DNA of 64,000 nt, taken from contig NZ_LT854640.1 of the NCBI RefSeq assembly GCF_900184255.1, forward strand, positions 1,696,156 to 1,760,155. Reading direction: 5' to 3'. The position numbers were made by a program, and so were the translations under genes. Of the stretch, positions 24,045 through 33,695 are shown in pieces (the first letter of the stretch is position 1; each line of letters opens with the position of its first letter). Source of the DNA: Haloimpatiens massiliensis (GTDB taxonomy: Bacteria > Bacillota > Clostridia > Clostridiales > Clostridiaceae). Under the pieces are notes generated by a model. The model made no database searches, had not been told where the DNA came from, and worked only from the letters and a program-made list of their open reading frames with translations.

Positions 24045-25298
24045 TTATATTCTCGTTATATTTGCACCTATTTTTTTAAATTTTTCTTGTATATTTACAT
24101 ATCCTCTGTCTATATGATAAATATCTCCAATTAAAGTATAACCATCTGCTACTAAAGCTGCTAATATTAAAGAAGCACCTGCTCTTAAATCTGTAGCTTT
24201 AACTTCTGCTCCTGTTAGCTTTTCCACCCCTTCTACTACAGCTGACCTTCCGTCCAATTTTATGTTTGCACCCATCCTTTTTAATTCAGCTGCATGCATA
24301 AATCTATTTTCAAATATAGTTTCTGTTATAATGCTAGTACCCTTGACTGTAGACAATAAAGCCATCATTTGTGCCTGCATATCTGTTGGGAAACCTGGAT
24401 ATGGCATAGTTTTTATATCCACAGGATTTAAAATTCTATTACCATCAATAATGACACTCTCATCTAATAAATCTATGCCCACATTCATCTCTGTTAATTT
24501 TGCAATTATTGGTTTTACGTGCTCATGATTTACATTATTTATCTTTAATTTACTTCTTGTTATGGCTGCAGCTGTCATAAAAGTTCCTGCTTCTATCCTG
24601 TCATAGATAGGTTTATATTTTGTTTTTTTAAGTTCTTTTACCCCTATTATCCTAAGTTTGTCTGTGCCAGCACCTATTATGTTCGCACCCATACTATTTA
24701 AGAAATTAGCTAAATCAACTATTTCTGGTTCTTCAGCTGAATTTTCTATTACGGTTTCTCCGTCTGCTAGTGCTGCTGCCATCATTAAATTTTCAGTGGC
24801 ACCTACAGATGGAAAATCTAAATATATATTATTACCCTTGAGTCTTTTAGCTTTGGCTTCTACATATCCATGTCCTACATCTATTTGCGCCCCTAGCGCA
24901 GTTAATCCTTTTAAATGCAAATCAATAGGTCTTGTTCCTATATTGCATCCTCCTGGAAGAGATATTTTAAATTCACCAAATCTTGCTACCATAGGACCCA
25001 TAACTAAAAAAGATGCTCTCATTTTCCTAACTAATTCTGAAGATGGCTGAAACAATTCCAAATTAGAGTTATCAATACTTATAGTATTTTCTTTTTCATT
25101 TACTTCTATAGATGAATTTAATCCTTTTAATAATTCACATATAACAAATACATCTTCTAACATTGGTGCATTTTCTATAATACATTTTTCACAACATAAT
25201 ATACTGGCTGCTATTATGGGAAGAATGGCATTCTTAGCAGAACTTATATTAACTTCACCACTTAACTTACTACCACCATAAATTATTATATTTTCCAT
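24045..25298 (-). CDS. murA: UDP-N-acetylglucosamine 1-carboxyvinyltransferase
   Basis: 417 residues from the ATG at 25298 (MENIIIYGGSKLSGEV matches the family N terminus; the ATG four codons earlier is the alternative). SSAKNAILP supplies the catalytic Lys/Asn, and LPGGCNIGTRPIDLHLKGL the active-site cysteine that fosfomycin modifies. The enzyme transfers enolpyruvate from PEP to UDP-GlcNAc, the first committed step of peptidoglycan synthesis. It lies directly after ywmB, with few bases between, as in other clostridia, and before spoIID. Confidence 0.95.
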   Translation of the reverse strand: MENIIIYGGSKLSGEVNISSAKNAILPIIAASILCCEKCIIENAPMLEDVFVICELLKGLNSSIEVNEKENTISIDNSNLELFQPSSELVRKMRASFLVMGPMVARFGEFKISLPGGCNIGTRPIDLHLKGLTALGAQIDVGHGYVEAKAKRLKGNNIYLDFPSVGATENLMMAAALADGETVIENSAEEPEIVDLANFLNSMGANIIGAGTDKLRIIGVKELKKTKYKPIYDRIEAGTFMTAAAITRSKLKINNVNHEHVKPIIAKLTEMNVGIDLLDESVIIDGNRILNPVDIKTMPYPGFPTDMQAQMMALLSTVKGTSIITETIFENRFMHAAELKRMGANIKLDGRSAVVEGVEKLTGAEVKATDLRAGASLILAALVADGYTLIGDIYHIDRGYVNIQEKFKKIGANITRI

Positions 25299-25318
25299 AT
25301 TATCCCCCATTTCTTTTC

Positions 25319-26029
25319 CTAATAATCCAATATTATTTGCGGAGTTCCTATAATTAAATAATTCCTAAAACCATATTTGCAAACTGAATAATTAAAATCT
25401 ACTAAATCACCATTAACCAAAATAGGATCATACTTTCCAGTATAGCAACAAGTGCTGTATCCATTGTTTATCTTTATAGTTTTTAAATTGCTAACATTAT
25501 ATTCTTTAACTATTTTATTTACTTGCTCATTAACTACAGATAAATTTTCACTGCTCACTTCTGCTTTTAAATAACAAAACACCTTATTTTCAGCATTAAT
25601 TTCCACTTTTTTTATTGAATTCTGCACTTTCTTCTTTAGTTTTTCACAATTATTTTCTTCACTTTTGTATGTAATGTTTATAGTTATTATCTGTTGTCCA
25701 TTATAATTTCTACTTTGAACGTATCCCTTAATACTTTTATCATTAAATTCTAAACAATATAATTCTGTACTAACTATTTCCTTATAATTTATTTTAGGTT
25801 CTATATTTTTTAATATAGTTTTACAAACTTCCTTAGAATTCTTTTTAGTTGTAAATGAAGTTATTAATCCATACTCCTGCACCTGAGCATTAGTTTTATA
25901 TATAATTTCATTAAGCAACTCTGTATTACTTTTGCTTTCACAAAAATAAGTATTAGTTATACCTAAAGCTAAAATAATTGTTATAAAAAATAATATATTA
26001 ATTCTTATAATATTTTTTTTATTCTTCAT
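25319..26029 (-). CDS. YwmB-like exported protein
   Basis: 236 residues with an N-terminal hydrophobic segment (about residues 9-27, INILFFITIILALGITN) that serves as signal or anchor. The remainder fits the YwmB family (a TATA-binding-protein-like fold of unknown function), including the terminal YSVCKYGFRNYLIIGTPQI. Position between atpC and murA is the same as in other Firmicutes. Ribosome site CAGGGGGT. Functionally uncharacterised; a cell-envelope role is suggested by the neighbourhood only. Confidence 0.78.
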   Translation of the reverse strand: MKNKKNIIRINILFFITIILALGITNTYFCESKSNTELLNEIIYKTNAQVQEYGLITSFTTKKNSKEVCKTILKNIEPKINYKEIVSTELYCLEFNDKSIKGYVQSRNYNGQQIITINITYKSEENNCEKLKKKVQNSIKKVEINAENKVFCYLKAEVSSENLSVVNEQVNKIVKEYNVSNLKTIKINNGYSTCCYTGKYDPILVNGDLVDFNYSVCKYGFRNYLIIGTPQIILDY

Positions 26030-26284
26030 TTTAACCCCCTGCCCTTCTTTTCAAATTATTGACAAAAAACAAAAAAATTATTCAATAATTCAAAAGATTT
26101 ATTACTATTTCCTTTTCAAAATAAATTCATGGAAATCTCTAAGAAAATATTTATTAGCGATAATTCTGTTCCTCAATGTGAACAGATGTGGGAGTTCACT
26201 GTTGGCTTTAGGAATATATTAATAATATATATATTAATCACTTAAAGTGTGATTAATTGTATTTATAATTTATAAAAATCTATT

Positions 26285-26448
26285 TTAGGTACATGAGAAT
26301 AAATAACAAGTCAAAGATGCTGGTATCTTTTGTGTCACACAAGGAAGCAGGTTCTGCCGCTAGTAGAACTATCGATGGGTTCTGCTGACGCAGTATGACG
26401 CAAAACAGACTATCATACTGACTTGTTATTTATTTGAATGTGCCTTAA
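26285..26448. repeat. Family B repeat, copy B1
   Basis: About 164 bp, about 90% identical to 34976-35138. The ends are imperfect inverted repeats: TTAGGTACATGAGAATAAAT on the left and ATTTATTTGAATGTGCCTTA on the right, extending through AACAAGTC/GACTTGTT. The centre (GCAGGTTCTGCCGCTAGTAG, then GGGTTCTGCTGACGCAG) is GC-richer than the surroundings and self-complementary. No ORF. The rest of the 26030-26284 gap shows nothing recognisable. Confidence 0.75.
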
Positions 26449-26513
26449 AGCATATATAAATAAAAAAAACTTCTGTGTATTACCACAAAAGTTTTTTTAT
26501 TTATATATGCTTT
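26447..26513 (-). terminator. ATP synthase operon terminator
   Basis: AAAGCATATATAAATAAA pairs with TTTATTTATATATGCTTT and continues inward through AAAACTT/AAGTTTT; about 25 bp of stem. It overlaps the atpC stop codon and abuts the right end of repeat B1. Confidence 0.85.
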
Positions 26514-26905
26514 AATTTTAATCTAACCAATGCTCTTGCTAAAGCCATTTGTGCTCTCTTAATATCTGTATTTTCTTCTTTTTTAGCAAGTCTTTCCTCA
26601 GCTCTCTTTTTTGCCGCTTCCGCTCTATTAAAATCTATATTTTCAGGCCATTCACAAGCATCACATATAATCTTAACTTTATTATTTTCCACTTCTAACA
26701 TGCCACTAGATGTAAACGCCTTAAATTCCTTACCTTTTTCATCTTTAAAAACAGTAATTGTAGGCTTTAAAAGAGCTATTATAGGTAAACGACCTGGAAG
26801 TATTCCCATATGTCCACTTAAAGTTTCTACATCTATTTCTTTTACATTTCCATTATAAAACTCCTTTTCAGGAGTAATTATAAGTAGATTTAAAACACCT
26901 TCCAT
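26501..26905 (-). CDS. atpC: ATP synthase F1 epsilon subunit
   Basis: 134 residues: N-terminal beta sandwich (LNLLIITPEKEFYNGNVKEI, then LSGHMGILPGRLPIIALL) and the C-terminal helical hairpin (AEAAKKRAEERLAKKEE). It is part of the central stalk and inhibits ATP hydrolysis. Last gene of the operon; AGGAGCGAG precedes the ATG, 15 bp after the atpD stop. Confidence 0.97.
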   Translation of the reverse strand: MEGVLNLLIITPEKEFYNGNVKEIDVETLSGHMGILPGRLPIIALLKPTITVFKDEKGKEFKAFTSSGMLEVENNKVKIICDACEWPENIDFNRAEAAKKRAEERLAKKEENTDIKRAQMALARALVRLKLKHI

Positions 26906-26920
26906 TTAACTCGCTCCTAT

Positions 26921-28318
26921 CTAGGCTTCCATTATCTTCTTAGCTTTTTCTCTTGCTTCTTCTATATTTCCCACAAATAAAAAGGCTGATTCTGGAATAT
27001 CATCATGTTTACCTTCTAGTATTTCTTTAAAACCTTTTATGGTTTCTTTTATTGGAACATATTTACCTTGCATTCCTGTAAATTGTTCTGCAACACTAAA
27101 TGGTTGTGATAGGAATCTTTGTACTTTTCTAGCTCTAGCTACTACTAACTTATCTTCTTCTGAAAGTTCATCTATACCTAATATTGCTATAATATCTTGT
27201 AACTCTTTGTATCTTTCTAGTAAGTGTTTAACTCGTTGAGCCACATCATAATGCTCTTCTCCTACTATTCTAGGCTCTAGTATTCTTGAAGTAGAATCTA
27301 AAGGATCCACTGCTGGATATATTCCAAGCTCTGTTATGGATCTTGATAAAACTGTTGTAGCATCTAGATGGCTAAATGTTGTAGCCGGTGCTGGGTCTGT
27401 CAAGTCATCTGCTGGAACATAAACTGCTTGAACAGATGTTATAGAACCATGCTTTGTAGAAGTTATTCTCTCTTGTAAAGCTCCCATTTCTGTAGCAAGT
27501 GTTGGTTGATATCCAACGGCACTTGGTATCCTTCCAAGTAAAGCTGAAACCTCTGAACCAGCTTGTGTAAATCTAAATATATTATCTATAAATAAAAGTA
27601 CATTCTGTCCTTGATCTCTAAAGTATTCGGCCATAGTAAGTCCTGTAAGTGCTACTCTCATTCTTGCTCCAGGTGGTTCATTCATTTGCCCAAATACCAA
27701 AGCAGTTTTCTCTATAACTCCAGAGTCGCTCATTTCATGATATAAATCATTACCTTCTCTAGTTCTTTCACCTACACCTGTAAATACTGAAAGTCCACCA
27801 TGTTCTCTTGCTATATTATTTATAAGTTCTTGAATTAAAACTGTTTTACCTACACCTGCACCACCAAATAATCCTATTTTACCACCTTTTTGATACGGTG
27901 CTAATAAGTCTATTACCTTTATACCCGTTTCAAACATTTCTGGTTCCACAGACTGCTCTTCAAAACTTGGCGCTGGTCTATGTATTGGATAGTATTTATC
28001 ACCTTTTATCTCTTCACCATTGTCTATTGGCTTTCCTAATACATTAAAAAGTCTTCCTAAAGACTGTTCTCCTACTGGTACCGTTATAGGATTTCCTGTA
28101 TCTAAAGCCTCCATACCTCTTTTTAAGCCCTCTGTGCCTTCCATAGCAATAGTTCTTACTACGTCATCACCTACGTGTTGTTCAACTTCTGCTACTACTA
28201 TTCTCTCTCCAGCATTAATCTCAATGGCATTATACAAATTTGGAAGATAATCTGAATCAAATTTTATGTCTATAACTGGTCCTACTATTTGAACAACCTT
28301 TCCTATAGTTCCTGGCAT
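26921..28318 (-). CDS. atpD: ATP synthase F1 beta subunit (catalytic)
   Basis: 465 residues. Walker A GGAGVGKTVLIQEL, the catalytic glutamate in GVGERTREGNDLY, and Walker B VLLFIDNIFRF are intact. The three beta subunits bind ADP and phosphate and make ATP at the alpha-beta interface on the cytoplasmic side. GGAGGTGAG precedes the ATG. Confidence 0.99.
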   Translation of the reverse strand: MPGTIGKVVQIVGPVIDIKFDSDYLPNLYNAIEINAGERIVVAEVEQHVGDDVVRTIAMEGTEGLKRGMEALDTGNPITVPVGEQSLGRLFNVLGKPIDNGEEIKGDKYYPIHRPAPSFEEQSVEPEMFETGIKVIDLLAPYQKGGKIGLFGGAGVGKTVLIQELINNIAREHGGLSVFTGVGERTREGNDLYHEMSDSGVIEKTALVFGQMNEPPGARMRVALTGLTMAEYFRDQGQNVLLFIDNIFRFTQAGSEVSALLGRIPSAVGYQPTLATEMGALQERITSTKHGSITSVQAVYVPADDLTDPAPATTFSHLDATTVLSRSITELGIYPAVDPLDSTSRILEPRIVGEEHYDVAQRVKHLLERYKELQDIIAILGIDELSEEDKLVVARARKVQRFLSQPFSVAEQFTGMQGKYVPIKETIKGFKEILEGKHDDIPESAFLFVGNIEEAREKAKKIMEA

Positions 28319-28338
28319 ATACTCACCTCCAAAAGGTT

Positions 28339-29205
28339 TTATTTTTGAGCTTCTGCTCCACCCACAATTTCAGAAATCTCTTGTGTTATGGCGCTTTGTC
28401 TTATTCTATTATATCTAATGTTTAATTTTTCCAAAAGATCATTTGCATTTCTAGTTGCATTACTCATAGCTTCTACCCTAGAAGCTTGTTCACTGCACTT
28501 AGAACTTATCATACAATTAAGTACCGTTCCCGTTATATAACCTTTCATTCTCTCCTTTAAAATCTCTTCTGAAGAAGGTTCAAATTCAAAATAATCATTA
28601 ATATTATCTCCATTTTCCACCTTTTCAGATTTATTTTCTAGAGGAAGAAGTTTTTTTACCTTTATAGAACGCTTTATAGTACTAATAAATTCACTATAAA
28701 CTATATTTATCTGTCCTACTTCACCCTTTACATACATATCTAAAGCATGCTTAGCTATTGTATTCCCCTCTTTGGCAGTTGGCACATCCGGTATATCTAC
28801 ATACTCAGCAACTGTTTCAATATTAGTTCTCTTTAAATAACTTCTTCCCTTTTGTCCTACAACAATAATTTGAGATTTATCTTTATTATCTTTAATAAGT
28901 CCTACAGTATAATTTACTACTTCACCATTAAATCCACCACAAAGACCCCCATCAGAAGTAAGAATTATATATAATTTATTTTCACTATCATTTCCATCTT
29001 TATATATATTATTACTTTCATCAGCAAATACTACTTTACTCATCACTTCCTCTAAGTATTCATAGTACTTATCATTAAATCCTAGTTTATCTCTGCACTT
29101 TTTTAACTTTGAAGTAGCTACTACATTCATAGCTCTAGTTATTTTTCTTGTATTAGTTATAGATTTTATTCTTCTTTTTATTGCAATAAGTCCTGCTCCA
29201 GCCAT
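28339..29205 (-). CDS. atpG: ATP synthase F1 gamma subunit
   Basis: 288 residues. The N-terminal helix (IKRRIKSITNTRKITRAMN) and C-terminal helix (NANDLLEKLNIRYNRIRQSA) form the rotating coiled coil; TSDGGLCGGFN is the family signature. It couples rotation of the c-ring to the catalytic sites. AGGAGGTGA precedes the ATG. Confidence 0.98.
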   Translation of the reverse strand: MAGAGLIAIKRRIKSITNTRKITRAMNVVATSKLKKCRDKLGFNDKYYEYLEEVMSKVVFADESNNIYKDGNDSENKLYIILTSDGGLCGGFNGEVVNYTVGLIKDNKDKSQIIVVGQKGRSYLKRTNIETVAEYVDIPDVPTAKEGNTIAKHALDMYVKGEVGQINIVYSEFISTIKRSIKVKKLLPLENKSEKVENGDNINDYFEFEPSSEEILKERMKGYITGTVLNCMISSKCSEQASRVEAMSNATRNANDLLEKLNIRYNRIRQSAITQEISEIVGGAEAQK

Positions 29206-29226
29206 AGTTCACCTCCTGCGGGGAAA

Positions 29227-30741
29227 CTACCTCCCTGCTAAAAATACTTTTTTAAACTCTTCAATGGCCTTTGACAATTCACCTTTAATATCATCTGTTA
29301 ACTCTTTTTTCTCCAGTATATCCTTGTCTAAATGTCTATAATGTGTATCTATGTAATCAAAAAATTCTTTTTCAAACTTTCTGATATCCACTACAGGCAC
29401 ATCCATTAAATGATCATTTACCGCTGCAAAAATTATCATAATTTGCTTATCCACTGCCATAGGCTTATATTGCTCTTGCTTTAATATCTCTATTAATCTT
29501 TTTCCTTTTTCTAATCTCTTTTTAGTTTCCTTATCAAGATCTGAACCAAATTGAGCAAAGGCTGCAAGTTCTCTATATTGAGCTAACTCTAGTCTTAAAG
29601 TACCAGATACTTGTTTCATAGCTTTTGTCTGTGCATTACCACCAACTCTTGAAACGGATATACCTGCATTTATAGCTGGTTTTTGTCCAGAATGGAATAA
29701 TTCTGATTCTAAAAATATTTGTCCATCAGTTATAGATATTACATTAGTTGGTATGTATGCTGTAACATCACCTGCAAGAGTTTCTATTATTGGTAAGGCT
29801 GTTATAGATCCTCCTCCAAGCTCATCATTAAGTTTAGCAGCTCTCTCCAAAAGTCTTGAGTGTAAATAGAAAACATCTCCTGGATAAGCTTCTCTTCCTG
29901 GTGCTCTACGAAGTAATAAAGCCATAGTTCTATAGGCAACCGCATGCTTTGATAAGTCATCATAAACTATCAATACATCTTTACCTTTATCCATAAAATA
30001 TTCTCCCATGCTACAACCAGAAAAAGGTGCCAAATATTGAAGAGGTGCTGAATCTGAAGCTGTGGAAGACACAACTATAGTATAATCCATAGCTCCCATC
30101 TCCGTTAAAGTATTTACTATATGCGCTACTGTTGATTGTTTTTGTCCAATAGCTACATATATACAAATAACATCTTGGCCTTTTTGATTTAATATGGCAT
30201 CTATAGCTACAGCAGTTTTACCTGTTTGCCTATCACCTATTATAAGTTCTCTCTGTCCTTTTCCTATTGGTACCATGGAATCTATAGCTTTTATTCCTGT
30301 TTGTAAAGGTTTCTTAACAGATTGTCTTTCAATAACCCCTGGTGCTTTATGTTCTACAGGTCTATATTCTGATTCCTTAATAGGACCTTTACCATCTATA
30401 GGTTTACCTAAAGGGTTTACTACTCTCCCAATCATAGCTTCTCCCACTGGAACCTGCACAACTCTACCAGTTCGCTTAACTATATCGCCCTCTTTTATTC
30501 CTTTTTCTGAGCCCAGTAATACACAACCTACATTATCTTGTTCTAGATTTAACGCCATTCCATAAATGTCATTTGGAAATTCTAATAGTTCCCCTTCCAT
30601 ACAATCATCTAATCCATATACTCTAGATACACCATCACCTATTTGAACTATAGTTCCCGAATCCTCAGTATGTATCTTTTTCTCATATCTCTCTATTTCT
30701 CTTTTTATTATTGAAGTTATTTCTTCTGGCTTAACATTCAT
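29227..30741 (-). CDS. atpA: ATP synthase F1 alpha subunit
   Basis: 504 residues. GDRQTGKTAVAID is the nucleotide-binding P-loop of the non-catalytic site, VLIVYDDLSKHAVAYR the Walker B region, and PAINAGISVSRVGG the family signature that includes the arginine finger. Alternates with beta in the F1 hexamer. GAGGTGATACC precedes the ATG. Confidence 0.99.
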   Translation of the reverse strand: MNVKPEEITSIIKREIERYEKKIHTEDSGTIVQIGDGVSRVYGLDDCMEGELLEFPNDIYGMALNLEQDNVGCVLLGSEKGIKEGDIVKRTGRVVQVPVGEAMIGRVVNPLGKPIDGKGPIKESEYRPVEHKAPGVIERQSVKKPLQTGIKAIDSMVPIGKGQRELIIGDRQTGKTAVAIDAILNQKGQDVICIYVAIGQKQSTVAHIVNTLTEMGAMDYTIVVSSTASDSAPLQYLAPFSGCSMGEYFMDKGKDVLIVYDDLSKHAVAYRTMALLLRRAPGREAYPGDVFYLHSRLLERAAKLNDELGGGSITALPIIETLAGDVTAYIPTNVISITDGQIFLESELFHSGQKPAINAGISVSRVGGNAQTKAMKQVSGTLRLELAQYRELAAFAQFGSDLDKETKKRLEKGKRLIEILKQEQYKPMAVDKQIMIIFAAVNDHLMDVPVVDIRKFEKEFFDYIDTHYRHLDKDILEKKELTDDIKGELSKAIEEFKKVFLAGR

Positions 30742-30758
30742 GGTATCACCTCTCTTTC

Positions 30759-31292
30759 TTACTTAAGCACACGTCTTCTTATCTCATTTATTTTAGTTTT
30801 TATAGTTCCATCAATTACATCATCGCCTACTTTTACATGAACACCGCCAATTATCTTTTTATCTACTATTTCCTTTAAAATGATATCCTTACTGTACATC
30901 TTTTTTAATTTATCAATAAGTTTAGTTCTTTCATGATCATTTAAGGGTATTGCGGTGGTTATTTCTGCCAAAAGAATATTATTCTTTTCTAAATGTATTT
31001 TTTTCATTTCCTTAAGCTTTTCTTCTAGATAAAGTATTCTATCTTTTTCTATTAATATAAGAAGAAATGATAGTAAGTCTTCATCAATTTTACCTTTAAA
31101 TACATTTATAAAGATTTTTTTCTTTTTTGATGTAGTTATTTCTGGATGCTTTATAACCTGCAAAAATTCTTGATTATTTTTAATTAAATCTACTATTTCC
31201 TGCAGATCATTCATATATTCATCTATCTTACCTTTCATCTCAGCCACTTCATAAAGAGCTAAAGCATACCTTCTATCCAAATATTCATACAT
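30759..31292 (-). CDS. atpH: ATP synthase F1 delta subunit
   Basis: 177 residues, mostly helical (RRYALALYEVAEMKGKIDEY at the N terminus, KIIGGVHVKVGDDVIDGTI at the C terminus). It forms the peripheral-stalk cap linking subunit b to F1. Starts 3 bp after the atpF stop, so translation is probably coupled; its own ribosome site is weak. Confidence 0.96.
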   Translation of the reverse strand: MYEYLDRRYALALYEVAEMKGKIDEYMNDLQEIVDLIKNNQEFLQVIKHPEITTSKKKKIFINVFKGKIDEDLLSFLLILIEKDRILYLEEKLKEMKKIHLEKNNILLAEITTAIPLNDHERTKLIDKLKKMYSKDIILKEIVDKKIIGGVHVKVGDDVIDGTIKTKINEIRRRVLK

Positions 31293-31295
31293 AAG

Positions 31296-31781
31296 CTATA
31301 TACCTACCTTAGCAATAAAATCTTCTATTAGTCTTCTGTGCTCTTTTTCATCAATGGCTTTTTCTAAAACTTTTTCTGATAAAACTATAGATAGATCTAT
31401 AACTTGCTCTTTAACTTCTTGCTGAGCCTTTTCTTTTTCTCTTTGGATATCCACTTCTGCACGTTTCATTATTCTTTTAGCTTCTGCATTAGCATTATTT
31501 AATATTTCGTCATAAACTTTTTCTGCTTTTTCTTTATATTCTTCAACTAATTCTTTACCTTCTTTAGCAGAATTTATTAATAACTTTTGATTTTCTTCTT
31601 TTAACCTAAAAGCATCTTCCTTATCTTTTTTTGCACTATATATATCATTTTCTATTTTATCTCTTCTATTTTTCATAAATTCACTAACAGATTGAAATAA
31701 AAAATGCTTTAAAATAAGAAACAAAACAAGGAAGTTAATCATAGCAAATATGATTTTGCTAGGTTCTATGGTCATTTCCAT
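31296..31781 (-). CDS. atpF: ATP synthase F0 b subunit
   Basis: 161 residues from the ATG at 31781 because AAAGGAGG lies just upstream; the in-frame ATG at 31799 precedes that site. One N-terminal transmembrane helix (IFAMINFLVLFLILKHFLF) is followed by a long charged coiled coil (KIENDIYSAKKDKEDAFRLK onward). It is the peripheral stalk, dimeric with itself. Confidence 0.96.
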   Translation of the reverse strand: MEMTIEPSKIIFAMINFLVLFLILKHFLFQSVSEFMKNRRDKIENDIYSAKKDKEDAFRLKEENQKLLINSAKEGKELVEEYKEKAEKVYDEILNNANAEAKRIMKRAEVDIQREKEKAQQEVKEQVIDLSIVLSEKVLEKAIDEKEHRRLIEDFIAKVGI

Positions 31782-31827
31782 GAAAAGCCTCCTTTCCATC
31801 TACCAAGATATAATTTGGAGACATTCC

Positions 31828-32070
31828 TTATTTTATTCCTACAAATATCAATAGTAAAGCTACAAGTAATCCGTATATAGCAGTAGCTTCTGATAATGCT
31901 CCACCAACGATTAATGCTTTTGTTATTTTATCACTAGCCTCTGGTTGTCTAGCTATACTTTCTACAGCTTTGCCTGTAGCATTTCCTGTTCCTAAAGCTC
32001 CTCCTATACATGATAAAGCAGCAAGTCCTGCTGCTAAAGCAGTCATACCTAATGCAAATGAATTATTCAT
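31828..32070 (-). CDS. atpE: ATP synthase F0 c subunit (rotor ring)
   Basis: 80 residues from the ATG at 32070, preceded by GAGGGAGGAA; an earlier in-frame ATG at 32088 precedes that site. Two transmembrane helices joined by the polar loop ARQPEA. The ion-binding carboxylate is E61 (LSEATAIY). The Na+ signature (Gln in helix 1 and Ser next to the Glu) is not present: the corresponding residues are T28 and A62, so proton coupling is more likely. This inference rests on comparison with known Na+-binding c subunits. Confidence 0.97.
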   Translation of the reverse strand: MNNSFALGMTALAAGLAALSCIGGALGTGNATGKAVESIARQPEASDKITKALIVGGALSEATAIYGLLVALLLIFVGIK

Positions 32071-32135
32071 TATAAATTCCTCCCTCATATTTTAAATTAA
32101 TAAATTAAATATATAAAATAAATTTTTTAACTTAA

Positions 32136-32783
32136 CTATTCGTGCTCCGCTATAAGCTTAATATTTATCATAGTTAACATAATAAATATAACCATTTGAA
32201 GCGAACCATCAAAAACATCAAAATAAGCATGTAGTGGTATTGGTATTCCAAATTGAGCTACCACTCCTACATGATGAAGTGCCTCGTACAGCAAATCCAT
32301 TATTATTGTAGCTGCAAACATATTTCCAAAAAGTCTTAAACTAAGAGATATTGGAAATGATATTCTTTCCATAATATTTACTGGAAGTAAAAATGCATAA
32401 GGTCGAGCAAAGCCTAAAAAATAGTGCTTAATTCCAACCCTTTTTATAGTGTATCCTTGAATAACTATAAAACTCACTAATCCCAAACCTAATGCTACAC
32501 TATAATCAGCTGTAGGTGGCTTTATACCAAATAAACCTACTAAATTTAAACAAAGTAAAAATAGAAATAAAGTCCCTATGAAAGGTACAAAAGCAATGTA
32601 CTCTTTTCCCATATTATCTTCTACTAGACCTGCTATAAATTCTACAAAAGCTTCTGCAACATTCTGTTTGCCTTCTGGTATCTCTTTAAAATTTCTAGTT
32701 AATACTATTGAAAGAATCACAAGAATTGCTATTATTACCCATTGAGCAACAAGTCCAGTAGTTATAATCTTCCCTAATGCCAT
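32136..32783 (-). CDS. atpB: ATP synthase F0 a subunit
   Basis: 215 residues with five or six hydrophobic segments. The essential arginine is in ISLSLRLFGNMFAA, and the last helix ends in MINIKLIAEHE. It forms the ion half-channels against the c-ring. Somewhat shorter than the E. coli protein, mainly at the N terminus, which is usual in this group. GAAGGGAGTG precedes the ATG. Confidence 0.97.
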   Translation of the reverse strand: MALGKIITTGLVAQWVIIAILVILSIVLTRNFKEIPEGKQNVAEAFVEFIAGLVEDNMGKEYIAFVPFIGTLFLFLLCLNLVGLFGIKPPTADYSVALGLGLVSFIVIQGYTIKRVGIKHYFLGFARPYAFLLPVNIMERISFPISLSLRLFGNMFAATIIMDLLYEALHHVGVVAQFGIPIPLHAYFDVFDGSLQMVIFIMLTMINIKLIAEHE

Positions 32784-32804
32784 ATAGTCACTCCCTTCAA
32801 TTCA

Positions 32805-33158
32805 TTAAATTAAAATTGCATACACAATTAATGATATAAAATTGCAAGTATACCCTAACATAAAAGAAAATATATAAAATCCATTTTCTTTTACTGTTAT
32901 TAATGCAACAACACAAACTAATACCACTCTTAGTAATAAGCTAATGGTACAAATATTCTTTTGCGACCTTGCTCTTAAATTTAGAGCATAATTAGTTAAA
33001 AAAGCATTTATAGAAAAACTAATTATAGTGATAAAAAACCCCATAAAAAATGAATTTGTATATTGCTTAAAAAATATAAAAACAAGGATACCTATAAGTG
33101 TTCCTAAAATTAAATTGATACTGATAATTTTCCTAAATGCCTTGACAGTTTCTTGCAT
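32805..33158 (-). CDS. atpI: ATP synthase subunit I
   Basis: 117 residues from the ATG at 33158, chosen because ATGTGGAGG lies just upstream; an open extension to 33245 has no ribosome site. Four hydrophobic segments (INLILGTLIGILVFIFF, FFMGFFITIISFSINAFL, LLLRVVLVCVVALI, and FYIFSFMLGYTCNFISLIVY) match the AtpI family. It helps assemble the c-ring or supplies Mg2+, depending on species. First gene of the operon. Confidence 0.85.
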   Translation of the reverse strand: MQETVKAFRKIISINLILGTLIGILVFIFFKQYTNSFFMGFFITIISFSINAFLTNYALNLRARSQKNICTISLLLRVVLVCVVALITVKENGFYIFSFMLGYTCNFISLIVYAILI

Positions 33159-33649
33159 ACTTCTTGCCTCCACATTTCGTATAAAGTACATTATATTACT
33201 GTGTTTTTTATATACAAAACTTAATTTAGCTCTATTTTTCGTCATTTTTATCAGTTAATGACCGATTTATCTATAAATATAGTATTTTTTCTTTTCGTGA
33301 CTATTTTATTCTTCTAAATACTTCATTTTAAAATTTAGAGTTTTCATTCTTTCTTTTTTTTAACAATATCAAATTTTCTGATTTATATAATAATTTTTCT
33401 TATTCATTTTACAGTTAAAATATTTTATAAATAATTTTAAATTTATTAATAAATATTTATAAATACGCTTTAATAATTAAATATTCACTTATTCTATTAA
33501 AAATTAAGTTTGTTTTTAAAATTGACTAAAAATATGCTCTATTATTCAAGATTTCTTAATTTTTTTTATATATTTAGTATATTATTAGCAATATATAGTA
33601 TAAATATTTATGAAATTCTCTATATAGTTTTTTATTACTGTAAAAAAAA
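33159..33649. other. AT-rich upstream region of the atp operon
   Basis: About 490 bp with no gene or repeat I can support. It should hold the atp promoter (minus strand), but none of the many AT-rich hexamers stands out. Confidence 0.5.
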
Positions 33650-33669
33650 AGAGTGTACATATACACTCT
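33650..33669 (-). terminator. Thiolase gene terminator
   Basis: AGAGTGTA and TACACTCT form a perfect 8-bp stem with a 4-base loop, followed on the minus strand by a run of nine T (A-run 33642-33650 on the plus strand). Confidence 0.9.
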
Positions 33670-33695
33670 CAACTGAAATCATATTAAAATTTGAA

